Source of the DNA: Planctomycetia bacterium | GTDB taxonomy: Bacteria; Planctomycetota; Planctomycetia; Pirellulales; Thermoguttaceae | Direction: 5' to 3' | Length of the DNA stretch: 64,000 nt | NCBI GenBank assembly: GCA_030539295.1 | Contig: JAUNSJ010000019.1 | Span: forward strand, 1 to 64,000 | Shown: positions 18,456 through 26,918 of the stretch, one piece after another | Layout of the letters: each line of letters begins with the position of its first letter | How positions within the stretch are numbered: the first letter of the stretch is position 1 | Position numbers and translations under genes: made by a program | The notes under the pieces: generated by a model | Told to the model about the DNA's origin: nothing | Database searches by the model: none | Seen by the model: the letters and a program-made list of their open reading frames with translations, nothing else

Positions 18456-19601
18456 ATGAGAGCTACGAAAAAGAAGATTCTTCTGCTGGTTGAGTCGTCG
18501 ACGAGTTACGGGCGCGATATTCTCCAGGGTATCTCGCAGTACGCAACGGAGCGTAACCACTGGTGGTTTAATATAGAGCCGCGTGGTATCTCGGAAGGTG
18601 CGTCGGCACTCAAGCGCTGGCATGGGGATGGCATTATATCGCGTGTCGTTGACCGCAAGTCACACGTGTCGATTCGCCGTTCCGGGATTCCCTTTGTCGA
18701 GTTACTCTATAATAACCACTCGGAAATTCGCTGTAGCGATAAGGCGATCGCGGCAATGGCGGCGGACTATTTTCTTCAGCTGGGCTTTAAGAACTTTGCG
18801 TTTTTTTCGTTCGGGGGTACCGGGTGGATTCAGGACCGCAAAAAGGCGTTTGCGCTGGAGTGCAAACGTCTTAATCTTCAGTGCAGTCTGTTTAACTTAC
18901 CGGAGTCTGATTTGGATGTTTCGCCGGAGCCTGCCTGGAACGACAACTATGAAAAGGATTTTATCCCCTGGCTTACGAGTCTGCCGCTTCCGTGCGCCGT
19001 CCTGACCGCAAACGACCACCAGGCAATTTTCCTCATGAACTACTGTCGTGAGCTTGGCATTGTCATTCCGGACGAGCTGGCCGTTCTGGGCGTCAATAAC
19101 GACGTGCATTTGTGTAATATCCTTTCGCCCTCCCTTTCCAGTATCGACCAGAATGCGCAGCGCATTGGCTATGAGGCTGCACGCCTGCTGGACCGTCGCA
19201 TGAAAAATCCTGACATTCCCCGCGTTCCTGTCCTGACACAACCGTCGCGGGTTATTACGCGTAAATCGACGGAAACCCTTGTCGTGGAAGACCCCGATAT
19301 CTTACACGCCATCCGGTTTATTCGCGAGTTTGCCATGCAGGGCATTCGGGTTACCGATGTACTGAACGAGGTGCAGATTTCGAATAAATCACTTGAACGA
19401 TGGTTTCGCAAATTATTCGGGCACACCCCTGAAAAGGAGATCATCAAGACGAAATTGCGTCATGCGGCCGAATTACTAACAAATACGACGTACCCGACGC
19501 GTGAGATAGCGGACATGTCAGGTTTCTCTTCCGAGCAGTACTTTGTCCAGGTTTTTCGACGTGAAATGGGGATAACACCCTCGAAATTCAGACTCCGCTA
19601 G
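18456..19601 (+). CDS. XylR-type transcriptional regulator (LacI-like sensor plus AraC HTH)
   Basis: 381 residues. The N-terminal 270 residues are a periplasmic-binding-like sugar sensor (ILLLVESSTSYGRDIL start, GDGIISR, AADYFLQLGFKNFAFF), and the last ~100 are a two-helix-turn-helix AraC domain (VTDVLNEVQISNKSLERWF and the IADMSGFSSEQYFVQVFRRE signature). This order is that of E. coli XylR. AGGAAG precedes the ATG, 9 bases after the large glycosidase-like gene, so it most likely controls that gene in response to a released sugar. It is paralogous to the regulator at 52070-53275. Confidence 0.88.
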   Translation: MRATKKKILLLVESSTSYGRDILQGISQYATERNHWWFNIEPRGISEGASALKRWHGDGIISRVVDRKSHVSIRRSGIPFVELLYNNHSEIRCSDKAIAAMAADYFLQLGFKNFAFFSFGGTGWIQDRKKAFALECKRLNLQCSLFNLPESDLDVSPEPAWNDNYEKDFIPWLTSLPLPCAVLTANDHQAIFLMNYCRELGIVIPDELAVLGVNNDVHLCNILSPSLSSIDQNAQRIGYEAARLLDRRMKNPDIPRVPVLTQPSRVITRKSTETLVVEDPDILHAIRFIREFAMQGIRVTDVLNEVQISNKSLERWFRKLFGHTPEKEIIKTKLRHAAELLTNTTYPTREIADMSGFSSEQYFVQVFRREMGITPSKFRLR

Positions 19602-19618
19602 ACGCGGTGGTCGGTGGC

Positions 19619-19810
19619 CTATTTTACAAGTGGAATGGCGTGCTCGTTTCGTGCCCGGGACGTCGTTCCCGACTCTTTGGCTTCGGAGTGGGTGGAAACG
19701 CCCCATTCTTTGAGGGCGTCTTCTATCATTCGGTCCAGTTCGTCGATACGCAGGCTTAGCTGCTCATACTGCTGATCCAGTTGGCTATGCAAATCTTCTT
19801 CCGTATACAT
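19619..19810 (-). CDS. Small coiled-coil protein, hypothetical
   Basis: 63-residue ORF. The first 40 residues (EDLHSQLDQQYEQLSLRIDELD) form a heptad-like amphipathic helix that could be a coiled coil; the tail is polar. No strong Shine-Dalgarno precedes the ATG. It is convergent with the XylR-type gene, 17 bases apart. The helical composition favours a real gene, but I do not recognise it. Confidence 0.4.
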   Translation of the reverse strand: MYTEEDLHSQLDQQYEQLSLRIDELDRMIEDALKEWGVSTHSEAKESGTTSRARNEHAIPLVK

Positions 19811-20236
19811 TTCTCATATCCCGGTTACAGGTTGGTTACAGCAACCGAACGATTGTCCTTGACGATTGCCGGCTGACCGCACGCTGGAAAGTGATATCGG
19901 TGTTTGCCCAGAATAAAACGATTTTTTTCGTTGTCGTCAAAATAAGCGGACTGATTGCTATATTTACCCTGTTTTTACCAATCAATACAAAGGCAGCAAA
20001 AAAGCATACAGACCTTTTCTGTAGTGCGTAATAACAGATTGTGTATTTTATCTAATCCATAAAAAGAGAAGTAGTAGATTCTTAATTTGGAAAATTTTAC
20101 AATATTTACTAATCTTTTCCTTGACGAGTTGCCTTTTAAGAGCTATGTTGTCAGTATGAGAAAGAGGAAATTGTTTGGGTGCGATCTGCCCCAATCGAAT
20201 TTTCGAAGAACAGTAATAACGGGAACGGTTCGAGCT
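19811..20236. other. AT-rich intergenic region with a promoter at its right end
   Basis: 426 bases with no convincing gene or structural RNA. It is AT-rich, especially 19900-20120, and ends in the promoter at 20121-20149. Confidence 0.4.
20121..20149 (+). promoter_or_regulatory. Promoter for the single-pass membrane protein gene
   Basis: -35 TTGACG (20121-20126), 17-base spacer, -10 TATGTT (20144-20149). The predicted start of transcription falls near 20156, so translation from the ATG at 20237 is favoured over the in-frame ATG at 20156 or the TTG at 20087. Confidence 0.5.
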
Positions 20237-20851
20237 ATGACGCGGTATCGCGGACACATTTTGGCATTGCTACTGACGATGATCTGTATGTGGATCAACG
20301 TCTATCGCTACCCGTGCGTCCGTGAAATGGTAGAGGGGAAATACGTCCCCCAGGCCCGGAGCACAAGTTCGGAACCCACGAAGGAGCCGGCGAAGGAATC
20401 AGAGACGAAATTTCAGACTCCAAGTCGGACCTGGTTCCCGCGAAAGATGCAGGAAGCCCCCAAGGAACCGAAAGGGGTGGTCGCGGAGCAGGAGCGGACA
20501 GGACCTTTTCGCAACGTATCCAGCGAGCCGAAAGACACGCCTAGGGCGCGTGCCCCGTTGCCTGTCGTACCGCGAAGAGACCAGTCGAACCCGGGTCGTG
20601 AGAGGACTTCTCTGAACGAGAGCCGGGACGATGCGGACCACGGTAACGTGTTTCACGACGCGATTTGGAGTCGTCCTGTTCCCGAAGAAGATTCGGAATC
20701 GGAAGAAGAAAGCAAGTCCTCCGGGCATGAAGAGTCTGAGGTTAACAGCGGCGGCCCGTCGACGGTCTATCGGGCCGTCGGAGCGCCGGGTACATGTCCC
20801 TTGGACGGCGAATCCCCATCGTATGCGCCCGCTTCCGCGTATACGCTCTAG
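20237..20851 (+). CDS. Single-pass membrane protein with low-complexity charged tail
   Basis: 204 residues from the ATG at 20237. One hydrophobic segment right after the start (ILALLLTMICMWINV, about 7-22) is followed by a long disordered stretch rich in Pro, Glu, Ser, Arg and Lys, with an acidic run (EEDSESEEESKSS) near 145-160. It looks like a bitopic anchor with an extended tail. No family is recognised and function is unknown. It converges with the lipoprotein gene that ends at 20894. Confidence 0.5.
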   Translation: MTRYRGHILALLLTMICMWINVYRYPCVREMVEGKYVPQARSTSSEPTKEPAKESETKFQTPSRTWFPRKMQEAPKEPKGVVAEQERTGPFRNVSSEPKDTPRARAPLPVVPRRDQSNPGRERTSLNESRDDADHGNVFHDAIWSRPVPEEDSESEEESKSSGHEESEVNSGGPSTVYRAVGAPGTCPLDGESPSYAPASAYTL

Positions 20852-20893
20852 TTTTTTCTTTTAAACAAAATTCGCGCGAGCCAATAGCGTCCT

Positions 20894-22429
20894 TTAGGGG
20901 GCAAGAACTTGTGTTCTCATGTGGTCGGAAGTCGTTGCCGGCGAAGTGTTAAGAATATTGTTGTAGTAGGTGGATCCCTCCATCGGTTCTCGTGAGTACG
21001 TTCCTGGCATAGCGCCATTAATCGGGGGCGCCGCGGAGGCGGCTGGCGAGACGGGTACGGGCGCGAGGCCCTGGTTGGACGCGGCAGCGGGAACTTGTGC
21101 TGCCGGCGGTTGCACAGCGGGAACTTGTGCCGCATTGTTGTAGGTACTGGCGTAATCTTGCGGGCTGCCTGGCACGATTTTTTCGGCGGGCGCGGCTGTG
21201 TTCGGGGCTGAAGTTGGGGTTGTATTCGAGTTCCAGGCGGGCATTCCAGCCACGGTTCCGGTAAAGAGCGGTTTACTTTCACCGGCGGGGGGGTAGGTGG
21301 TCGGATTACTTGCGGAACTGGAAGTAATGGCCGGGCCACGAGTAACGCCTGGGAAATCGCCAAAGGGGGCTAAACGGTTTGCGGCCCCGGGCGTCAGCGA
21401 AGTCGAGGCGGCGTTGTACGCAGTTTGATTGGCCGGCTGTGCTGTTGGCCCCGATGGACTTGGCGCCGGCTGTGCTGCCCCGGCGGTATAGGAAGGACTG
21501 CCAGGGGCGGCAACGGGAACGGCAGCGGTTGGAACCTGACCGGTCGTCGTGGTCATTTTACCAACTTCGACCACCGGAACGTTTCCCAAGTCGGCCGAGG
21601 AGGGCATTTCGAACGTCTGCGCGGTCAGGTTTCCGGTACCGTTGACCACCATCGTACCCAAGTCCAGATGAATGGATTCGTTCGTTTGGGGACGCGCTAT
21701 GGTAATTCTTTTGGGAAGAACAACGCCCGCAACGGAGTCGTACTGAAATTCGGTGCAGTTTATCGAAAGAACAACGTTGCCACTTGGATTGAGCAGGTCC
21801 TGACGCTTGACCGCGGCCGTCTTCGGTTCGACATAAGTGCATTTCGTATAGACGCCGTCGGCGCGTTGGACCTTTGTCGTTAGCAGGAGAGTCCGGTCCT
21901 GTTGCGCAATGGGTCCTTCGGTTACGTCGGTTGTCTTAAATTCCACGACTCCCAGCGCCTCGGGAAACATGGCCGGGTCGATTGTAATCATTTGTGAGAA
22001 AGGACTTGTGGAAAATTCCTCCAAACGGCACCAAGAGAGTTGCGACGGCTCTGTCATTTTACTCCAGTACCAGAAGACCTGGTCATTGCACCCGGTATCA
22101 ATCACGGGGCCCATCATATTCGCGGTGCCACGGACTCGGATGCGGCCCGGACGCTGATACGCAACGCGGCACTTGGCCCAGCCTGGCATGGAAGTTACAC
22201 CCACAGTTGCGTTATCCGCCTGAAGTGTTTGTATTTTACTACTGTTGGCATTAACCGCCTGCTGGATTTCGGTCAGCGAAGGACTTTCAGTCATAACATT
22301 GGGCAGTTTCACCGACTGGCAGCCGCAGAGCAGGCAAAATCCGGCGGCGAGCAGGGCACCGTTCAACCAAAGCGTGGCGCCGGTGTCTCTCCGGCGGTTC
22401 GTCTTGTCGTTTATCATTATTTTTCGCAT
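20894..22429 (-). CDS. LolA-like outer-membrane lipoprotein with Pro/Ala-rich tail
   Basis: 511 residues. A long N-terminal leader ends in the lipobox LLCGC, giving a lipid-modified Cys at about residue 37. Residues about 50-290 look like the LolA/LolB beta-sheet fold seen in planctomycete lipoproteins (repeated beta strands such as KCRVAYQRPGRIRVRG and VVLPKRITIA). The C-terminal ~220 residues are low-complexity Pro/Ala/Thr/Ser and probably disordered. The start is 5 bases after the stop of the upstream gene, so the two are co-transcribed. A role in lipoprotein or lipid transfer is possible but unproven. Confidence 0.65.
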   Translation of the reverse strand: MRKIMINDKTNRRRDTGATLWLNGALLAAGFCLLCGCQSVKLPNVMTESPSLTEIQQAVNANSSKIQTLQADNATVGVTSMPGWAKCRVAYQRPGRIRVRGTANMMGPVIDTGCNDQVFWYWSKMTEPSQLSWCRLEEFSTSPFSQMITIDPAMFPEALGVVEFKTTDVTEGPIAQQDRTLLLTTKVQRADGVYTKCTYVEPKTAAVKRQDLLNPSGNVVLSINCTEFQYDSVAGVVLPKRITIARPQTNESIHLDLGTMVVNGTGNLTAQTFEMPSSADLGNVPVVEVGKMTTTTGQVPTAAVPVAAPGSPSYTAGAAQPAPSPSGPTAQPANQTAYNAASTSLTPGAANRLAPFGDFPGVTRGPAITSSSASNPTTYPPAGESKPLFTGTVAGMPAWNSNTTPTSAPNTAAPAEKIVPGSPQDYASTYNNAAQVPAVQPPAAQVPAAASNQGLAPVPVSPAASAAPPINGAMPGTYSREPMEGSTYYNNILNTSPATTSDHMRTQVLAP

Positions 22430-22434
22430 TCCGT

Positions 22435-22920
22435 TTATCCAATGGAGTAGAGGAGGGACGCCAAATACTCCTGTACCTCGTTCATTTCTTCCTCCGTCAT
22501 GGCAACGACAGGAATCGTATACGTTGTTTCACGGCGCAGGGCATAGACCAGCAGATGGTCACTTTCAGGTTCTTCCCCTTCACGTTCGTATCGGAAAATT
22601 CGTCGTCGAATCATCAGGAGTGTAAGCACATATAATATATTGGCTTTTTCCGGCTCATCGAGCAGTTCGTCAAACAGGTTCAGGAGAATGTCGTTGGGCG
22701 CCAGTTTTATCTTTCGGTCCCCTTGCAAGGAAATTTTCGACTCCCACCAGCCGACGGCCTCATCACCCACTTTCGGTTCCTGCCACGCTTCGGCCGAATA
22801 GTCCAGACGTTTGTATTGACCTTTGTCCGCGACCAGCATGGAGTAGAAGAGTTCGCCCGGCTTTATGGGACGTCTCGTCTTACAACATATACGCGTACAT
22901 CGGGGAATACTGTCGATCAT
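22435..22920 (-). CDS. Conserved hypothetical protein with N-terminal Cys motif
   Basis: 161 residues from the ATG at 22920 (AAGGCAG upstream). An N-terminal segment with paired cysteines (CTRICCKT) is followed by RRPIKPGELFYSML and a mixed alpha/beta domain; the LNLFDELLDEPEKANILYVLTLLMIRRRIF region is a likely helical core. The fold may bind metal, but I do not recognise the family. It is the first gene of a two-gene unit with the LolA-like lipoprotein. Confidence 0.65.
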   Translation of the reverse strand: MIDSIPRCTRICCKTRRPIKPGELFYSMLVADKGQYKRLDYSAEAWQEPKVGDEAVGWWESKISLQGDRKIKLAPNDILLNLFDELLDEPEKANILYVLTLLMIRRRIFRYEREGEEPESDHLLVYALRRETTYTIPVVAMTEEEMNEVQEYLASLLYSIG

Positions 22921-22977
22921 ATTTCTGCCTTGGGAATAACTACCTGCCTGTGCGACCGTTCGCACCAATACGCGGGA

Positions 22978-23006
22978 ATTGTAACGATTTCGGTTGTCGA
23001 GAGCAA
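22978..23006 (-). promoter_or_regulatory. Promoter for the Cys-motif protein and LolA-like lipoprotein
   Basis: Minus strand: -35 TTGCTC (23006-23001), 17-base spacer, -10 TACAAT (22983-22978), about 60 bases before the ATG at 22920. Confidence 0.45.
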
Positions 23007-23159
23007 GCCCAACCTTTTCATTTTTTCACTTTTTTACGTCTCGCGAGAGAAAAAAAGAAATGTCTGTTAATCTTTTTATAAACTGGATAAAATAGAATAG
23101 ATATACAAGGTGATGTATTTGCGAGCAGGTCGCGGACGTTTACTCTCGTAGCAGAAGTA

Positions 23160-23190
23160 GGGCCAGCAGAAAACGGTTTTCAACTGGCCC
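23160..23190 (-). terminator. Hairpin downstream of the GH-like gene
   Basis: GGGCCAG (23160-23166) pairs with CTGGCCC (23184-23190), and an inner GAAAAC/GTTTTC closes the loop. It lies 31 bases past the stop at 23222 and has no following T-run, so it is a weak or factor-assisted terminator candidate. Confidence 0.4.
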
Positions 23191-23221
23191 GGCAAGGGGT
23201 GACGGCGCGGGCAAAACGTCG

Positions 23222-25255
23222 TTACTCGGACACGGGTCGTAGGCCGGTCAGAATCGGTTCCAGGGGTTCAAAGTTTAATGTTATTGTCTGGTCTTTTACT
23301 ACCACTTTATCAGGAGAGCCAATGCGGGTCGCTTCGGCCGCGAGTTTGGAATCGGCTTTGAGCGTCAGGGATTGTGCCTGTTCCGTCAGATTGACGGCCA
23401 GAATCCAGGTAACACCGTCCTTTTGGTAGGTACGCCACCCGACGTTTTCTGCTGCCTTTTCTGTAGTTGTTTCGTCATCTGGCGTCAAAGTCAGAGGAGT
23501 GCCTGTAGCGAGCAAAATATCGCTGTTATCGGCGACTTCCCGGGCAACGGAGCAGACCTCGCTCCAGCTCTGTTCGAACGGTTTACTCACTCGCGGCAAA
23601 CCGTAGGCGTCGCCTGGCTCTTGGGCCATTCTCTTTAAGTCGAAGAAGGAGTAGCAGACAATGCCGTTGGCACCCCCGGCAATATTCATCCAGATCATAC
23701 CGCGCATCTCATCGTAAGTCGGAGCGCGACATCCTTCTTTTTCGTCCGCATTGTGTTTATAGACAGCCCAGTCGAAAATTTGCGGCACCTGCCATACGGC
23801 CTTGCTCCAGCCGGTCCCCTGGTTCGTTTTCCGGCTCCAAACCCACGCCGTTGAGGCTGGTTTGGTAGCGATGGGATAGGGGTCCGTCCCGATAACGTCA
23901 AAAGAGTCCAGGTAGCTGGCGATTTCATCCACCTGATACAGGACAACCCAGGTGGGGCGACTCGGATCAATCTCTTCCATAAAGTTACGATGCGCAACGA
24001 GTTCCGACAAACGAGTCAGCGGATATTCATCGTTAATATACCAGGCGCAGATTGCCGGATGGTCTTTAATGGATTCAACCTTGGAACGAATCATTTCAAG
24101 AGCAGCCGCATCGGACGTCAGGTCGTAATTGCCGACATAGACATCTTTAACACTGTAGATGACTTTAATATTCTTTGCGTTTATAACGTCGAGCCGTTCG
24201 CGTGAGATCATATGGTAGGGCATAAGGCAATTGAAGGGAGACTCGGCAATTGTGGCCAAGTCGTCATCGTTGACCTCACCCATATACAAACCAATCGGGA
24301 AGAACGGCTTACCATCGAGAATGAGTCGTCGGTCGGCGTCGATATACGACTTGAAAGCCGGGGCTTCGACGCTGGAATCGATGCGTTTCATCTGTCGGGT
24401 AAAGGATTCGTCCAGTCCGGTTTCCGGATGTTTGACCGTGAAGTTGAGGTCATAGGTTCCGGGCGCAAGAGCGTCGGTATTGAATGAGAAGGTGACCAAA
24501 CCATCGGCAATTCCGATCGGTTCCAGAACCAAAGGCGGGTCGAGTTCATTTCCGGTTACCCGAAGTTGGGGCGAGTCATAATTTTTCATTTGGGCTTCCG
24601 AGGCTGAAGTAATAACACGAACGGAAACGTCCCCGCCACGAATTTGCTGACGATAGTGGTCGGTTGTCATCCCAAGGACAATGGGCGGATAATAGCGAAG
24701 AAGACTGACTTGGTCGAAGCAGACATCGCCGGTAGCTCCTCGTTCGAGGTAACAGCTTAACGTCGCGTGGGCGGCATTTTCGGGAATCATTGTCGTAGCA
24801 CCAGAGATTTCGAGCCAGCCCTCGTTTTCCGCCGGCACGGCCGAAAAGTAGGAACCACCCAGCCACTTGCCTTTGGCATCGGACCACTCAAGACAGATCG
24901 TGGCCGTGCCGTTTGCAATATGATTGACTTTAACACGACCAGAAACTTTATAGCGGGCGCCGGGTATGCAGTCAACTGGCTGATTCGCGAAAGAATAGAT
25001 TTCGGCATTGTCGTTCACATAACGGAGAGAATGACTGCCTTCACAGGCAATCTCACTGTCAATAGAGAAAATAGAGGAATCGAAGGACCAGTGGTCGGCA
25101 CTCGTCGCTTTGGATGAGTCTTCAAAAGACGCATTTTTAACCAGATTGGGACCGTCAGTAACACCACGGTCGAGATTCTCCTGTTGCCCGCGGGCGTAAG
25201 GAGTCACAAAAACAAAGCTCACCAGGACGAGCAGGAGGAACGTTCGATACATCAT
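23222..25255 (-). CDS. Secreted glycoside-hydrolase-like protein with CBM
   Basis: 677 residues from the ATG at 25255 (AAGGAAAAGGAA upstream); a signal peptide ends near ARGQ (about residue 24). Residues about 35-190 resemble a CBM4/9-type beta-sandwich (NLVKNASFE at the start, then DHWSFD). A linker Ig-like region follows, then a probable TIM barrel from about 310 (LDGKPFFPIGLYMGEVNDDDLATIAESPFN) like the C-terminal barrel of GH2 or related clan A enzymes. AWYINDEYP is a candidate acid/base strand. Substrate is unknown. It lies 61 bases after rnhA on the same strand. Confidence 0.65.
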   Translation of the reverse strand: MMYRTFLLLVLVSFVFVTPYARGQQENLDRGVTDGPNLVKNASFEDSSKATSADHWSFDSSIFSIDSEIACEGSHSLRYVNDNAEIYSFANQPVDCIPGARYKVSGRVKVNHIANGTATICLEWSDAKGKWLGGSYFSAVPAENEGWLEISGATTMIPENAAHATLSCYLERGATGDVCFDQVSLLRYYPPIVLGMTTDHYRQQIRGGDVSVRVITSASEAQMKNYDSPQLRVTGNELDPPLVLEPIGIADGLVTFSFNTDALAPGTYDLNFTVKHPETGLDESFTRQMKRIDSSVEAPAFKSYIDADRRLILDGKPFFPIGLYMGEVNDDDLATIAESPFNCLMPYHMISRERLDVINAKNIKVIYSVKDVYVGNYDLTSDAAALEMIRSKVESIKDHPAICAWYINDEYPLTRLSELVAHRNFMEEIDPSRPTWVVLYQVDEIASYLDSFDVIGTDPYPIATKPASTAWVWSRKTNQGTGWSKAVWQVPQIFDWAVYKHNADEKEGCRAPTYDEMRGMIWMNIAGGANGIVCYSFFDLKRMAQEPGDAYGLPRVSKPFEQSWSEVCSVAREVADNSDILLATGTPLTLTPDDETTTEKAAENVGWRTYQKDGVTWILAVNLTEQAQSLTLKADSKLAAEATRIGSPDKVVVKDQTITLNFEPLEPILTGLRPVSE

Positions 25256-25316
25256 AGATTCCTTTTCCTTAAATTGTTGCTGGAGGGTGGAATAACGGTG
25301 GGGGACATCAGCGGGG

Positions 25317-25832
25317 CTAAGAATGATGATTAACAAATTTTTCGGCGGCCTGAACGGCGAGTTGGTCACAGGTTTCATTTTCCGGATGGCCGCTGTGACC
25401 TTTAATTTTTGTAAAGGCAAGGGTATGTCGCGACATGAGCTCGTCGAGCTTTTGCCAAAGGTCGACATTTTTAACCGGCATGAGTTTTCCTTTTTCGCGG
25501 CGCTGCCAGCCGTTCCTCTTCCAGGAGGCCATCCAAGACTCCAAGCCCCCGAGGACATAGGCACTGTCACTAACGACTTCGACCCGGGTCGGCCTCTTGA
25601 GCAGAGACAGACCCTCAATCACCGCTTGCAGTTCCATGCGATTATTCGTCGTATCCGGTTCGCCGCCGGAGGAGGAGATTTCCTTTCCGGAAGTCACGTG
25701 GCGCATGAGGAATCCCCACCCGCCGGGTCCGGGATTCCCTTTACAGGCACCATCGGTAAACAGACGCACTTCCGGGTCAAGCGAAGCCTGCCCTGACGAT
25801 GTTTTTTTCATTGTCGGCATGGTTCGAATCAC
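25317..25832 (-). CDS. rnhA: Ribonuclease HI
   Basis: Cleaves the RNA strand of RNA-DNA hybrids. All the active-site residues are present: Asp27 (FTDGACKGNPGPGGWGF), Glu67 (NRMELQA), Asp89 (VSDSAYV) and Asp156, with His146 in the flexible loop (KGHSGHPENETCDQLA). Length after the start matches the family. The GTG start at 25832 overlaps the TGA of the upstream GNAT gene as GTGA, suggesting translational coupling; an ATG at 25820 is a possible alternative. Confidence 0.93.
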   Translation of the reverse strand: MIRTMPTMKKTSSGQASLDPEVRLFTDGACKGNPGPGGWGFLMRHVTSGKEISSSGGEPDTTNNRMELQAVIEGLSLLKRPTRVEVVSDSAYVLGGLESWMASWKRNGWQRREKGKLMPVKNVDLWQKLDELMSRHTLAFTKIKGHSGHPENETCDQLAVQAAEKFVNHHS

Positions 25833-26758
25833 CCACTTTCCGGCATAAACGTAGGAAGTACAACGCCGGCCGGAGGCGTAACAGGCCCCAGGGACTGCGC
25901 GAAATGAATTTCACAATTCTTGGCGCCGAGAACGTACATTGCCTGTCGCAACGGGAAATGATCCGTCGGGACCAGCCAAACAGGAGACCGACCTTCATAA
26001 GCGTTCAGTTCGTGGCGAATGAGAGCGGCCATGAGGTCGTCGTGTCTCGCAACGCCCGGCCCTATCATATTACTCCCCGGGTCGCACACCGAAGCGGTAA
26101 AACCGTCAATTTTCCCACTGACATCATTGACAACCAGGCTGGTGCGCCAAATTTCATGCTGGTTCTCGATAAAAAACCGAAAATCCTTACTCCGCTCTAT
26201 CCCGCATAGTTCCTTCTCCAAAGCGACCATGCCAGCGACATCGTCGAGCGTGGCCGGCCGTAGGTGCCAGCCTTCGGGAACGCCAACGGGAAAACCGCCC
26301 TTGGGTACGGTCAGCGTCATGTCCTGATAGGTTGCGTAAGGGGAAAAACCATAGCGGTTGTAAAGCGAAAAGGAATCAAGATTCATGGCACTGGAGACCA
26401 AACGCAGCGGCAATTGCAGAGAATCGGCTTTGGCTATGACATATTTGAGCATGGTCGCGGCGACGCGTCGCCCGAAGTAGTCCGGGTGCACATTGAGAAT
26501 GCCCAGAGAGACGTGAGTTGGTCGCACATGGAAGAAGCATGAGCCGGCAATGCGTCCGGCGTCGCGGTCTTCCACGAGGACGCAGGAGTCCGGGTCGAGC
26601 GCCTCATAAATACGAGGGAACAGGAGCATGGTCTCGACAGGCCCGGGCACCAGCTTAAAGCCGCGATTTTTCAAGTACCATGCGTTGAGAGAGGAATGAA
26701 TGACTTCCGCCACCGCGTTCCAATCGTCGCGTTTCATTAGACGTACACAAACGCTCAT
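25829..26758 (-). CDS. GNAT-family N-acetyltransferase with two-domain layout
   Basis: 309 residues from the ATG at 26758. Residues about 1-150 form a GNAT domain with the acetyl-CoA-binding region VHPDYFGRRVAATMLKYVI, followed by NRYGFSPYATY. The C-terminal half is a second domain of the kind attached to some GNAT proteins. The acceptor is unknown. A TTG at 26764 has better Shine-Dalgarno spacing (AAGGA plus 6 bases), so the true start could be two codons upstream. Its stop overlaps the rnhA start. Confidence 0.75.
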   Translation of the reverse strand: MSVCVRLMKRDDWNAVAEVIHSSLNAWYLKNRGFKLVPGPVETMLLFPRIYEALDPDSCVLVEDRDAGRIAGSCFFHVRPTHVSLGILNVHPDYFGRRVAATMLKYVIAKADSLQLPLRLVSSAMNLDSFSLYNRYGFSPYATYQDMTLTVPKGGFPVGVPEGWHLRPATLDDVAGMVALEKELCGIERSKDFRFFIENQHEIWRTSLVVNDVSGKIDGFTASVCDPGSNMIGPGVARHDDLMAALIRHELNAYEGRSPVWLVPTDHFPLRQAMYVLGAKNCEIHFAQSLGPVTPPAGVVLPTFMPESG

Positions 26759-26918
26759 TACCAAAAACTTTCCTTCAAAGGCTGCTGAACCGCGAGTTAC
26801 GAGGCGGTTCGACAGTTCATCAAAAATAAAACAGGTTGATTACAAACTGGTTGTGCCCGGCTTTTTCCACAGGCGGAGTCGGACGCCGCTGCGGGACAAG
26901 CCGGGTCGACCGAAAACA

